Shown: one piece after another, positions 47,541 to 60,600 of the stretch
Position numbering within the stretch: position 1 is the first letter of the stretch
Layout of the letters: each line of letters begins with the position of its first letter
NCBI GenBank assembly: GCA_007922225.1
Contig: ML679970.1
Coordinates: forward strand, 20,758,290-20,822,289
Length of the DNA stretch: 64,000 nucleotides
DNA from: Emydura subglobosa
Taxonomy: Eukaryota > Chordata > Testudines > Chelidae
Direction of reading: 5' to 3'
Notes under the pieces: generated by a model
Told to the model about the DNA's origin: nothing
Seen by the model: only the letters and a program-made list of their open reading frames with translations
The model's database searches: none
Translations under genes and position numbers: made by a program

Positions 47541-49891
47541 TTGGGTCCCCCACTCCCCCCCCCCGGACTTAGATTTCTGCTTCAGAATGCCAAATGGGCA
47601 GAGTTGCTGTGGCCATCTCCCATCCTCCCCAGTCACAATTTTAAACACAATCACCTCCATGGGAAGAGCATTCTGATGGCTGAGGTCTCATGTTATAAGG
47701 CCTTTCCCCTATGTTCATCCAAGCAGGCAGTTTGCATTTTTCTAACCTGTTGTTCTAAGCATAGGAAACATATCTGGATTGAAAAATTTCCCCACGTTTC
47801 CTCCCAAACTGAGCCCTGAACCGTCACACCGAAACCAAACCTTTTCTGAGTCTTCGCTCAAAACTATGGCTGACCATAAACTTCCATCCAAATCCTGGAC
47901 CTTCAGCCAGAGCTCCAATTAGCCCTTTGCCCAGAACTCCAACAGACCCTGAATTTTCCTCCAAGACAAAGAGCTTTTCTGAGCTGGGAAAACAAATTTT
48001 GTGTGTGTGTTTGTTTTCTTTTGTTTTGAAACAGGCTTGGCAGGGGGTGTCACCAGGAGAAGGGTTTATTGGCAGCCCGTTGATCCTGTGACAAGGCCTG
48101 GATCCTTTTATCTATAAAACAACATGAGCCTGGGACATTTGCTCTAAGTACTTTGACTGTCCAAACAAACAAGAGTCACACTTCACTCTGCCAGTCAAAC
48201 TGTCACCAGACACTTCACCCCACTGTGGCCCCCATTGAAAAGGATATTGTACTCAATTTCTTCCTGCCTCTCCAGAGGGGGGGATCTCACTAGATTTTCT
48301 TTGGGAGAAACGGGGTGGAGAAGGGGATTCCCTGGGAATCTGTGGTGGAGAAGGGCGTTGCTGGTTCATATCTCATGGTGGGTTCCATAATAGCCGCCTC
48401 CTAAAGGGTGAACCATCGGATCCAGCTGCCTTAGCAAAGATATAAACTAAATAAAATATTTAGCTAGAAAAGCCTTTCCTTTCTTCTCAAGATAATGAAG
48501 CACCATTTCCACAGACCTAACTTCTCCGAAGTACTTCTCCCCTGCACCCAGGCAAGCCAGTGAGCGTCAGGGTGGACTGAAATAATGGGAGTAGAGGGCT
48601 GCTATTTAGTTTGTGAGGTCAGGAGTTTGTCTGCTGTTTTTGCAGCTGTGAATGCGGAGCAGAAAAGGCTTAAATGACACAGATTCCAGCCTCCCACATC
48701 TGTGGATGGCAAGGGGAAATTTCTGTGCATCCCCTACAATGATTTTCATGTGTTAACTGCATTCCCTTGAAGTGCTGTGTGATAGGGGACAGAGAGGTTC
48801 TGGTGAGCATTAGAAAGAAATGTTGCTCTAGCAGGCTGAATGGGATTGTGGCCACTCAAACTTCCTCTGACCTCTGAATAATTAGGGAGGAAGCAGTTTC
48901 TGGATCTGGTTTATTCTGAGGTTTGGCTTTGAGACCCTAAGATCTAGTGACTGCTCATGTGAAATTTAAACCCCAAATAACAGAAGTCTCTTGAGACCAC
49001 CTGCTCTCAAAAGATTTCTGCCATCTAGGGCTGATTCCAAACCCAGTCCTACCTGGGGCTGGAGTCAATGGGAGCTGCTGGTTTTCAGCATTAGATCATG
49101 CCCTAAATCCAATTTTCAAAGTTCCAGAGCTCCTATAATCAAACCCATGGGAGCAAGTTGGGAACCCTGGATTCTAACTTGACCCACCTCCCAATATTCA
49201 AAGCAGTTTGGATCTGTCAGTTCGGCCTTGGCCATCTTTGTATGTAATTAATAGTACCCTTACGTTTCCTATGACGGCTATATCAGTGTTCTCCTCCGAA
49301 ATAAGAAAGACCAGTCCTTCTGCCTTGCTTCCTGCCTGTGACAGACCTGGGCTTCCTCACTTTCCCCCCTCCCAACCCTACCCAAGGGGGATTAATTCAC
49401 GATTAACCAAATTCTGAGGACATTTTCCAGTTTGGGGCTAGAAGTACTAGAGCTAGTAATGCAGAGGGACCAGAGGATGCAGTCTGAAAACTCGAGGGAA
49501 GAGAAGATGATGAATTACTGTCCTGGGATTTTCTCTCTGCCTCCCATCAGTGGGAAGAGCTATGTGGCGCATTCAGTTAGTAAACTAGTCAGGGAATGTT
49601 GTTGCTCAGTTTTTCATTATTGAATGTGGTTCTTGACACTGCTGGCAGCTGAGTTTATTTGGGGCCACTCGAGCATCCTATAGAGATTATACCACCTGAC
49701 CTCTTCTGACTACAGAGAGAGGTGGGTGTTTGCCTGCCTGGCTTAACTATTTCATCTAAACACAGACTCCTTCCCAATTTTGGATGGCATTATATTGGGA
49801 AATAATCACCTTTGAGAACTGTGCCTATTAGGGATCACTTCACAACCGCTGGATACCTTCCAGAGGTGGTACTTCCAGGTCGAACGTATTC
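47541..49891. other. Intergenic stretch without recognised gene
   Basis: A C-run at 47556-47565 and a (GT)n run at 48001-48010 are the only simple repeats. A diverged hairpin-type repeat ('gggctggagtcaatgggagc') lies at about 49030-49100. No protein family is recognised. Confidence 0.45.
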
Positions 49892-50165
49892 AGGACTTGT
49901 CTACACATGAAATGCTACATTGGCACAGCTGTAGCGCTTCAGTGTAGACACTGCCTGCACCGAAAGGAGGGGTTCTCCTGTCAGCGGAGGTAATCCACCT
50001 CCCCAAGAGGCGGTAGTTAGGTTGACAGAAGAATTCTTCCATTGATCTAGCACTGTCTACTGGGGACTTAGGTTGGATTAACTACGTCGCTCAGGGGTAT
50101 GGATTTTTCACACTCCTGAGCGATGTAGATGGATTGAACTAATTTTCTAGTGTGGACCAGGCCCT
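49892..50165. mobile_element. Inverted-repeat element with internal hairpin
   Basis: The ends 'aggacttgtctacac' and 'gtgtggaccaggccct' are inverted repeats. At about 50075-50130 the arms 'tacgtcgctcaggggt' and 'actcctgagcgatgta' make an internal stem-loop. Non-coding; same end style as 12884-13117 and 63776-63935. Confidence 0.75.
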
Positions 50166-52684
50166 AGAAAGGGAGCTCTCAGTAGGTGAGGGCACAGAAG
50201 TGGATTGTGTCCCAAGACTATAGCAACTATTAAATTGTGATTCAATGGTGATTTGCATGTACGGTCCTGGAGCATTTAAAATTTCTACTTTACTTCAGGA
50301 TCTGTCCAACAACACTGAGTTTCTGTTTCAGAAAAGTAGCCCTCCCTCCTTGCAGGGCAGGAGGAATTGTGGAGCCCCAGAACGATGTACCATCTGCATG
50401 GAAAATGCCAATATTTTATGCTTAGTTGCACAAAACAGGAACGAGCAATCAGGAAAAGAGGTGGAATATTTAATGGAGAAGATTTTACATGGGGTAGGAA
50501 ACTTAGGAAGAAAGGGACCCCCACCCCCTTCTGAACAGCCAACATCGCAGCCTGGGGTTTGCTAAAGAAAAACTTCTGAAGGTGGCTGCTGCAGGAGGCT
50601 GGGAACAGGGCAATTTCCACACTGCTTCAGTGAAGATTTAGTTCAAGTTTATTGCTGAGATTAAAAGACTGAAAAATATAAATTGTAAATGTGATGAGTT
50701 AAGAGCTCATAAATTCAGCACACAGCCCTGTTCCCGAGAGAGCGTCTGTGCAGCCTGGCCGAGCTGCCCAGTGCTCGTGAGCGTGCTCTCTTCCTCGCTC
50801 TCTCTCACTCACCACTTCTCGAGAGACTCCATCAACAGCTTGCCCTGGCTTCCAAGAACGCATGTGCATGCGTAGAGAAACAATGAACACACTCATATGT
50901 ACACTGGCACCTGGGCACCCAGGCGTGTACCTATAACTGCATACAGATTATACACACATTGTGGGGCCTGCAAACACACACCTTCTGCACTCCCTCTGCT
51001 TCCACACATGCAGATGGACGCATGGACGCACACTTCCTATTGCTGGTTTGCAGAGAAATCACTGGCTGTCCCAGGCAGGGATTTGCTCCTATTTAAATGC
51101 AGTGATGGAGCACGTAGTTCAGCCTCCTTGAGGATGATATTTCAGCCCCTTATGATGAAGGAAGATGTGCAATGTGTCTTCTGAATTGAAGAGGAATTCT
51201 TTGCATAACAACTTTCATCCACAGTGCTGTAATATGAGGTAAATGTTATCCCCATTTTACTTATCAGGAAACTGAAGCTGTTATAGGAGTTGCTCATAGT
51301 CACACAATGAGTCGGTAGCCCTCAGTGTTAGTGCTTTTGAGCTACAGAGGGGGCACAAAGCCCCCATTAAAATGAACCAGCAGAAGGCTCATGGAAAGAT
51401 GGAGCTTCCCTCATAGGCAATAATGCTCCCTCAAGTTCTGCCACTTGCCAGAATCCAACCTGTGTTTTCCCATCAGGCTGACATCGCTTCTGCCACCAGG
51501 GTGGATGAGGAGAGGTTTTCAGCTGAGTGTTACATGTACTGGAAGCTACATTGCCAGTGGGTGTGAGTTATAGATGGGGTTGCTGCAAAGTCATTTCCAG
51601 CTGTTGCAGCCCCGGAGGTTTCTAGATACTCAGAATTCAAGGCTCGCTGACATCTAACCTCGGAGGAATAGACCCTTTCCTAAAATAAAACCCCAACTTC
51701 TGTTGGGAAAACACCATTGGGATCTAGCATATTCTCTTTTACAGTCAAGATAAGGAGTTGAAAAACCTGCTCACTTAATGGAAAGAGTCATCCTGATTAC
51801 AGTCCAATGTCAAAGATATCCCTTAGTGTCAGTTGCTTGAATGTGGTAGACCAGGACTGCAATAGCACAGTGTGCTCTAGGTAAATGCTGGGGAGGGAGG
51901 CAGTGCCTCGTGTTAGCATATGAGCCCTTTTAGGATTAAGAGTGATGGTCAAAATCTGAAAATCAGGAGAATTGGAAGGGGGAGGAATGGGGGAAACAAG
52001 GAGGAACATCAGGGCATCAATGGGGGATGCACAGATCCCCCACACAGAGAGCAGACAATATGTTCCAACTCTAGCCTTAACTTTTCCCTTTGAACGTTGG
52101 CTGGAAGGGCATGACTTAATGGCTAAGTATCAGGTTTGCAATATACAGATTTCCTAGAACCAAAGGTTCGAATGGCAGTTGAATCCTCTCAGTTCCTTGC
52201 CCTTCTAAGGATGTTAAACTGAGTTCCATTCAGCTGAATGTATGTGAGCCTTTGGATGTCTTCTGTTAAAAATACAGCTTCAGTTTGCTCTGCCTGGATG
52301 TTCAGAATCTGCTTTTCCAAAAGCTGATGCCCAAGGTGTATCCAGGTGTGTATACAATGTACATGTGAAATGGCATGCATGAATCAGGCATTTATGTCCC
52401 AGTAGCTCTAAATATCCCCCCGCCCCCAGCCCCATTTCTGAGGAGAACTGAAATATTGATAACTGTCTGCAAAAATGCTTGCAGACCTCTTCCTGCAAAT
52501 CTAAGCCCCTTAAAGATCCCATGGCATTTCTCTGAAGAAAGGAGGGGAATGGGGCTGTGGGCAAGGGGAGCCTTCCTGGTATCCTTGCTCAAAATTTTCC
52601 CTCTGTACATGCTCCAAGATCAAGGAAGGCAGCTCCTACCACATGTAGGCCTAATTTTTCAACTACCATCCTCTGTCTCAGAAC
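50166..52684. other. Intergenic stretch with an old SINE fragment
   Basis: At 51235-51325 'atccccattttacttatcag' and 'ttgctcatagtcacacaatg' are the reverse strand of a SINE tail. The remainder is unassigned. The open frames at 50245-50620 overlap on both strands and show no motif. Confidence 0.4.
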
Positions 52685-52932
52685 AAAAAAGAACTAGATA
52701 AGTTCATGGAGGATAGGTCCCTCAGTGGCTATTAGCCAGGATGGGCAGGGATACAAAACCATGCTCTGAAGTGTCCCTAACTTCTGTTTGCCAGAAACTG
52801 GGAATGGGTGACAGGGGATGGATCATTGATGATGACCTGTTCTGTTCTGAAGCACCATGCGTTGGCCACTGTCAGAAGAGACCAAAAACGAGAGTCCTGT
52901 AGCACCTTAACGACTAACAAATTCCTGCAGGA

Positions 52933-52966
52933 ATAAGCTTTCGTGGGCTGCAACCCACTTCGTCAG
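52933..52966 (-). ncRNA. Hammerhead-like motif, core letters intact (candidate)
   Basis: On the minus strand the order is CTGACGA (core CUGANGA; 52960-52966), an extra A, stem strand GTGGG (52954-52958), loop TTGCAG, stem strand CCCAC (52943-52947), GAAA (52939-52942), then GCTTAT. In the sister half on the plus strand GCTTATGC follows, which could form the very short stem III with a four-base loop known from retroelement hammerheads. The extra A between core and stem II would be expected to weaken or abolish cleavage unless it is accommodated. Confidence 0.45.
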
Positions 52967-53114
52967 ATGCATGAAATGGAAATCACAGGTAGGAAGTGTA
53001 TATATATATATACATCCAAGGGTAAGAAACAACAATGCGGAGGGCAAGTGCTAACAAAGTCAATTCAGTTAGAGTAGATGAGGCCTATTCATCTGTGATT
53101 TTCACTTCATGCAT

Positions 53115-53150
53115 CTGACACAGTGGGTTGCAGCCCACAAAGGCTTATGC
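53115..53150 (+). ncRNA. Decayed hammerhead-like motif, second half of the inverted element
   Basis: CTGACACA at 53115-53122, GTGGG at 53123-53127, loop TTGCAG, CCCAC at 53134-53138, then AAAG where GAAA is expected, and GCTTATGC at 53143-53150. Stem II is intact, but the core G of GANGA and the G of GAAA are lost, so this copy should be inactive. Confidence 0.4.
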
Positions 53151-53306
53151 CCGCAGAAATTCGTTAGTCTTTAAGGTGCTACAGGACTCTTGCTGTTTTT
53201 GCTGTATACAGACTAACTCGGCTACCCTTCTGGAACTTGTCAGAAGACGGGATATTGAGCTGGATGGACCATTGGTCTGATCCAGTAGGGCCATTCTTAT
53301 GTTCTA

Positions 53307-56300
53307 AGTGGCTGCATCTCAGTGACCCTTTGTATATATATGGGTAGCAAAACAATTGGGGTTAAAGGTGTTATTTTATTAATGTATCCTGTGTGGGGTC
53401 TTACAGACCCTTTCTTAAAGAGAAATTATAAAACTAGTTTAATTTTTTTTAAATCACTTATTCCTTTTAAAGTAAGTTTTATCGTGTGTGTGTGTGCGTG
53501 TGTGTGCGCATGTAGCATAGTAGATGTGCATAACCGCGTGTGTGTGTATGTCTGTCTGTATATTCTGTGCCTGTGCAGAGCCATGTATGGATGATTGAAA
53601 CTGAATATGCTATGTTTTAACAGTGATTTGATAAGAGTCAAGAACATGCTGTATACAATGGACCATCACTTGCATTTTATTATACAATGTATGGTTATAA
53701 ATCTATTTTGTAATAGTTCGATTCACTAAAATCTTCTAATCCATATTTCTACATCAGACCCTTGAAATCATTTGCAAATTTATCTTACATACTTGAAAGG
53801 CATAAATCGCCACCTCACTGGTATGCGTGATAATAGTAACTGCCACTCGTATAGGTCTGATTTTGGAAGCAATAACCCTGATAACAATTAAGCAACAAGA
53901 GAAGTTGAAAAGGAGAGAAAAGAATAAAAAAAGAAATCTGACTTTGTTTTTCCACATGTGAGTGCAGGTGTGTAATATAGTGTATATGTGTGTACACATC
54001 TATATATGGAAGTAAGCATTTGTGTTCGTTTGTGTGTGTAGCTGGGTGTGTATGTGTGTTTGTGTATGTTAATATCTCTTGTAACAATAGACAGTCCTTG
54101 ACTCTAGTAGCATTTGCTGGAGCCTCCCCTTCAGATATTGGTTTGTTATCAGGTTGCAGCAGGCATTTCCATCTAATCAGGGATCTGAGCCCCTGTGAGC
54201 CACCACATGGGGCCTTCAAAGCACTTCCCTGAGCCTTGAGTCTGCATTCCCTTTCTGATGAGGGAGGGTGAGAGGAATAAAGAAACACAGCGTCTCCAGA
54301 GGTGTTATTCCTCCTGCCGGCTGGTGCGTCTGAAGAACTGGCTTCGCACCTCAAAGCAGGGAGAGGAATGCCCTGTCTTTAACTTGTTCCTCAGCAGTAC
54401 TGGAGGAGGGAGATTATATCACGTGCACCCTTGCTGCCGTGGTAATGAGAAAGCATCCTAAAGAAACACGAGCTCTCATTAGTCTTTGTACTCAGCAGCA
54501 TGGAGAGGGAAGGGCCAGACTAAAATCCCAGTGTGCAGGATCTGTTAGATTTGGTACACACAACACTAGCTGTACACCTCATGGTACACGTTGCAATCTT
54601 GCACCCTTCAGGAGAGTAATTTCAAGCGTGCTGATGGTGTTATAGGATTTGTGAGGCTTCTCAGAATGATTTGTGGCTCTAAAGAAGGGGGACACATCAC
54701 TTGGTACCTCTAGGCCTCTTCATAAGGGAAGACTCAGAAAGAAAAGGCTTTTAGAGGCTCATTTCCACCTCCCACTCCACTAGAACTGCAATGCAATGGC
54801 CACAAATCTTGTGTATCTTATAACCACAAATGGGCCTGGAATTAATTAATTTGACAGCACTGTGACTGTCTGCCTTTTGCACCAAAATCAATGAAGGAAG
54901 CACACATTTCCCCCCTTACTTTCCGGGAGGTAGGGGGAAGAAAGGACAGCTAGGATGTGAGCGTATGTTCACAGGACTCCCCTGGGACCGCCTGAGCTTG
55001 GGAGCAGCAAAAGGAGATTAACAACATGGAGCGACGACGCTCTTAACAACAGGAGCGAGAAAGCTCCCAAGGGTTCGGCAGCGGTGGGAAAGCTTGATTG
55101 CCACATACAGCAACGCAGTAGCCTAGGCAGCTTTTGCCCCCCTAGATCCCCAAAGACACCCAGTGGATTGTATTCATTTGGTGGGAGGAGGGGTGGGATA
55201 ATTGGCTGTCACTCTGCTGGAGCGCATTTTATTTGCATAGCTAATGAGTTCCTCCAGACAAGGGAGAGAATTTGGGCTGCAACACGAAATAATGCCAAGT
55301 GAGGGCAAAGGTGTTAATTAAAGAGATTTTTGGCAAGTAATTTACGGGCCAAAATTTACATTTTGTTAGAAGAAAATCTACCAGTTTTGAACTGAAACTT
55401 TGTGTAGAGTTGCAGGAGGGTGGGGTTTTTTATTTTGTGTTTTTTTAATTTAGTGTTAACAAAAACAGTTGACCTCGTTGTGGTCTAAATGTTATCGTGC
55501 AGTGTTGGAAGCCAAACATGGCAGCATTGGGCTAGCATATGCATGCCAGGAAATTAAATTGCCTGTGAGCCTGATTCTCCACTTGTACCCTGTGTAAGCT
55601 GGGTGTAAAACGCTGCCCAGTCACAATTCTCCACTCCTACACCCACTTTTGCCCTCATCTTGCATCGGTGGAAATGCAAGTGAAAGGCAGTGAAGAAACT
55701 GACCCTGGTTCTGTACCAGAATTTCTCTACTCCCCCAAGCTGGGCAGGAAGTCTAATGTGAACCAGTTTCTAGGTGAAATTTCTGCAGCTTCCACTCTCT
55801 TGGCCATATTTTTGTTGCTTCTGTCCAAAGAAGTAACGAGAGAGAAGATGGGTTCGGAGGTAATGGTCAGATTGTGGCAGCCTTCTGTGAGACAGTGTGT
55901 CACTGGCAGTTTGTATCGAGTGCCACATTTTTGATGACTAACAGCAACCTTCCCTGGGACGTGATGGGGGTGGGGATGTCTGGGCTTGCTGGATAGAACC
56001 TATTGAGGATTATTCCTTTAAATGGCTCCATTTGGTCGATATCACCTCCTTAGATCTATACTGAAATGCCCTTCTATTAATAAATAACTCCTTTCTCCAT
56101 TTCCCCATTGCTACAGCTCATGTCTAAGTAACTGGGAATTTGGGTTTGTTTTTTTTGTAGACATTAGAACTAGATTTTATCTTTATTAAGGGTTCCCTCC
56201 CCACCCCTAAACCTTTGTTCCATTGCAGTGAGCAAATCAGTCAGATGTAAAGGGGGGGAAACAGGCAAGATTTTATTTTCCTCTGATTTATCTCAGATGG

Positions 56301-57534
56301 AGAGAGAGAATGAGAGTCCTTCTATGCTTTTGACCAGTGAGAAATGCCTTTAAGAGGGGCAGACAACATTTTCCCCATTGTAATAATGTTCTGTGTTTGT
56401 GTATGTCGTCTGAAGTAACTGAGACAAGAGGAACTGGAGCTGAATGAATAACTTGTAGAAAATAATGTAACTGAGGGATTTAGACTTTTGTTCCCTCATG
56501 GAATATCTGGAAGCATATTTCCTTGAATGAATTCGTTATTTGAAATCATTTAGTGATTTTTGTTTGTGTGAGATTTATTGTTTTTAAATTGTGGATTGCA
56601 AACTGTCTCTAAAAGTATTTGATTTTCGGAGTACGTTGTTTAGTTGTGACAGGTCAGCTAAATCACATAATATGGGGCTGTTCTGATTGGATGAGTGTGC
56701 AGTCACTGGCATGAAAACTTGTGCATACAAATTTAAAATGTTATTTCCACAAATGCTCTCATTTGTGGCTTTGAAATTCTTTTTCCATGAATAGCCATGC
56801 TAGTAAAACTTGATCTCTTACATAGTGATAGAAGACAAACACAAAAATGATGCAAATATGGTAGGCGTGAGTTCATTTAAAAATGTGGTGACTATTTGCA
56901 ACAAAAAAACCCAACAACGTGCTTTGCAAAAATTGCCTGGGTGGAATGGGAACATAGGAAATTCTATGCTGGAGTGATCTATCGAGTCTGGTATCCAGCC
57001 TTTAAAGGTGGCCAATACTTGTTGCTTCAGAGGAAGGCAGAAAAAAAAAATCAAACCCAGAATATATCTGGCCTGACAAGTTGTGCAATGTTGTACGGGG
57101 GGTGGAGAGGGATGCCTTCCTGACCCCCCCCTTAGGCAAACAGTTTATGCCCTGAAGCCTGAGGTTCCATTACCCTTATCTTAGCTCGCATAACTATAAA
57201 TGTTATTGGCCATAAAGTTATCCAGCCCTTTATATGCAGACATCTGCAATAAGCCTGCGCTGCTAAAAATTGTTGAGGCTTTTTATTATTGGTGAACTTT
57301 TAAAGCTGTTTCTTAAAAACAGAAATAAAAACAAAATCTCTAATGAAATTAAAATACATGAACAAGCAGTTTAAAATCTAAAGCCATCACAACATTTTCT
57401 GCATAGACTTTATGTCACTACTAATGTATAACAATTTATTTGCCCATCTCTATCTTTTTCACCTGAAGATCTCCAAGCACTTTACAGACATTAATGATTT
57501 AAGCCACATAACCGTCCTTACGACATAGGTCAAT
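53307..57534. other. Intergenic stretch with TG microsatellites and a possible conserved block
   Basis: (TG)n-type tracts lie at 53484-53561 and 53975-54070. At about 55190-55330 a low-repeat block includes the octamer ATTTGCAT (55231-55238), 'ctaatgag' and 'gtgttaattaaag'. The 179-codon minus frame at 53815-54354 reads across the TG tract and has no family signature. No gene was recognised. Confidence 0.4.
53484..53561. repeat. (TG)n microsatellite, interrupted
   Basis: Alternating TG with TGCG and TGTA interruptions, in two runs separated by 'catgtagcatagtagatg'. Confidence 0.85.
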
Positions 57535-57665
57535 ATCGTCCCTTTATAGAGACGGGTAAACAGAGGCACAGAGAAATGACTGGGCTGGCCCAAGGTCACA
57601 CAGCAGGTCAATGGCAAAGCTAGAAAAATAAACCTGAGTCCTGACTCTGAGCCCTGCGATTTGGG
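57535..57665 (-). mobile_element. SINE fragment, reverse orientation
   Basis: 'agacgggtaaacagaggcac', 'cccaaggtcacacagcagg' and 'gagtcctgactctgagccct' follow the reverse strand of an amniote SINE body and tail. The tRNA head is missing or very diverged. Confidence 0.65.
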
Positions 57666-60600
57666 ATTTTTGTGGCGGGTTTGAGGTTAAAGTTACCTGC
57701 ATGTGAATTTCATTCTGGTGAAATGTGTCAGCCCGATGGCCCTGGCAACGGATATTCTTTATTTTAGCCACAACAAAGCTATGGCACAAAGAATGCAACT
57801 CAAACTTCCTTGGCCCCTGGCCACACTAACCTCGCTAACACGTATCCAATGCAACCTTGGAGTTACCACCTCTAAAGATGAAAAGGGAGTTGTCTCCCAT
57901 GATCCATGAAGTCTTGACCCCTCTGCTGAGATGGCTAACCGGGGCTGAGGGGTAATGAATGCCAGCTCTGGTAGGGACACATGCCCGCTAAGGACTGGAC
58001 TGAGACAACCGAGTGAACAGCCATCAAATGTCAACACCTTTCTGTCACTGCTGACTTGAGCTGGTGCTCTAGACATGAATTCACATATATGATAAAATAA
58101 CTTCTTTCTTATCTAGCTTCTGCCAGTCTCTGGAGTAACTAAGCACCACAACTTACTTGCCAACTTGGTTTTCTGTTTCTTCTGTAGTTGTTGGGACCAT
58201 CAGTCACAACTAAAGGAGTTTACAGGGAGTGGCGTCCCTTAACTTTATTAAATGTATGTGATTAGATTTGGGGGAACCTGGAAAGGTTTGAGTTTAGGCT
58301 CACAAAGTTCTGCCGGCGGGACACTCTCCGTTTGCCCATGCTCCAGAGTGGACTTCTGTACCAGCTCTTGGGAAGCAGCCAGGTCCTCGTTTTACCTTCC
58401 CCCCACAATTCTCTGAAGTTGGTTTTCTGGAATAGGGAGCTCTCCTTGGACAGCCATTTTGGCACACAGGTGGCCCCCTCCCCATGTATTGCTCAGTGTG
58501 CTGATGTTTTTGATCAAATCATCGCAGGGCATTGGGGCACAGCTGGAGCAAAATGATCCAGACTTTGTAAAGCTCCGAGAACCTCATTGACTAATTTGGA
58601 TGTTCACAAAACTAGTTCAAGTTCAAGAACATTGTAATTTTAAACCCATTGTTTCTAAGGGTTAATAAATTCAGTTCAGTTAATAAAAGAAATCACCTTT
58701 GTTTTCCTAGTTAAAAGGACGCCTATAATAGTGTAAAAAGGATAGAAGATCCACTGCCCATCTTTACCCTCAAAAGCTGGCACAAGTGGGTGCCTTCAGC
58801 ATTACATATAGTCTGTGTTTATTTTTTATTAGAATTTCTCTGCCCCTCTCTCCTTTATCTCCCACCTTATCTCTAATTGGCTCAGGTCAGGACCCCTCTG
58901 CACATTATCAAGCCACCTGACAAGATACTAGTACTATAAGTCTCAATGATCCATACAGTGATTTGTAAATTCTCTGTCCATCCTCTTCCCTCTTTTCCTC
59001 AGGTGAAAGGCAACTGACCTCTTTCGTGGAGGGCAAACCTACCAGCAAGATCAGGAGAAGCTGCCAGTGGTGACTTGGTCAGCGAGACAGAGCGGGAAGC
59101 AGAGAATTTTGCAGGAAGTGAATGGAAGAATGGCCAGCTTCTGTCCCTCATTTAAACTTCCGTAGCCTGACATCAAACATGTCGCTGCAGACTGAGCCCC
59201 CACAGGCCTGACAGAGGAGCAAAAAAGAGAGGGCTGGAGGCAGCAGATCCTAATCTTTATTAAATAAGAACAAAGCCTATGCCGGCTAATGAGAAAAACA
59301 AACCGATGAAAGATCCGGCGGGCTCCTCAGAAGGACACAAAGAAATTCTCTCCTGACAAGAGCTTGCTAAAAATACACCAGAATATTTATCTTGCTGGCA
59401 ATTGCTTCACAGCCCCAAAGTTGGTGCTTGTGTTTTGGAAATCTGAATGGGCATAAATGAGGCAGAATCTGACGCAGAGGATTCAGATTCAGGTACTTTG
59501 CTCTGTGCATGACGTCCAGAGACAATTATGGCAGGGATACTCAAACAGCAGCAGGTTGGGGATATAAACTAGCTTGCTAACTTGACTTTCCCTTCTGTCT
59601 TTCTGTTCATGGACGGACAGTAAGGCACATGACTATGGTTTTATGTCTCCTTGGCTTGTTTTGAATATGTACACGGAGCACAGATGCTACAGATCTGTGC
59701 TCAGCGCTCTCTCTACACAGATGCTTTGAGTGCCAGATGGAAAAGTCATAATGTGGGTATCATCTGAATGATGCTACCAATGTAGTAAAAGAATTAGCAC
59801 ATCTGTTGGAATGGATTCATGTTAGCTTTAGTGAGTGTTTGTTTCACCATATGCATCTTTGCAGCATGGATGAATGTGTTACTTCCCCTGCAGGAGAACA
59901 AGGAGCTTTGATCACTTTATTAATCTTGACTAATAAATGTTCCTTTATGTATTTGAGTTGATGCTGACTCTTATTCGATCCATGAAGGGGATGTTCCCTC
60001 TGCATACTTAACAGCATAATATGAAACCTTGAGAGTTATCTGCAGAGCTATGTGAATCTGTTGCAACAAAACTCCAAATAATATTGAACTGACCAGGTTT
60101 GATGTTTGGTTACAAACTCAAAACTAAGACTAGATGTATAGAACAATCCAGCCAAAGTCATCAAGCATTTGAGGGATCCCAGTGGGGATTTTTTGAGGTT
60201 CCCAGTGCAGAATGATCTTAAGTTTGGAACAGATCAGAATTAAAGAAAATGTTCACATGAATCCCTGTGTCAGGGAGCTGCTGAGTTTCACATCTCCCTA
60301 GTGATCTGGCTTCCCCATTGTCCCCTGTAGCCTCCCATGTGCCTCAATGAACCAAAGCCAGGTATCTTCCATTAACCCTTTCTCATTGAGGCCTTTTGAA
60401 TGGAGATGAATCTCAACTAATACTATGGATCAGAGAACCCACAAATTATGGGGAGATTCAGATAAAAACTCAGCTCCAAACTCCACAACCAGCCAGTCTA
60501 TAGACTGGGCTGAACCAAAATCCCAGCTTCGAACACCCTCAAACTCTGGGAGGAATTCAGCTCTGGATCCAGACTTGACAGCTTGGTTTTGAAGACAAAA

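Larger units (their letters stand above)
52880..53237. mobile_element. Inverted Penelope-like remnant inserted in CR1
   Basis: The element is flanked by 'tgtcagaaga' at 52870-52879 and 53238-53247, a 10-bp target duplication. Two halves face each other: 'cctgtagcaccttaacgact' near the left end and its near complement near 53165-53190, each followed inward by the 'gggctgcaaccca' stem-loop. The right end is 'cagactaactcggctaccc'. It has no coding capacity. The 10-bp duplication argues against hAT (8 bp) and for target-primed insertion. The hammerhead-like motifs point to terminal repeats of Penelope-like elements, which is inference from published links between that class and hammerheads. Confidence 0.65.
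52685..53306 (+). mobile_element. CR1 LINE 3' untranslated end, interrupted
   Basis: 'ctagataagttcatggagga', 'ggctattagccaggatgg' and 'gatggatcattgatgatgac' on the left, and 'ggaccattggtctgatccag' with 'cattcttatgttctaa' on the right, are the CR1 3' end of a second subfamily. The two halves join across the insertion at 52880-53237 once one copy of the 10-bp duplication is removed. Confidence 0.85.

Noticed and set aside
53815..54354. 179-codon minus-strand open frame
   Set aside because: It reads through a TG microsatellite (THTHTHP) and a pyrimidine run; no family resemblance.
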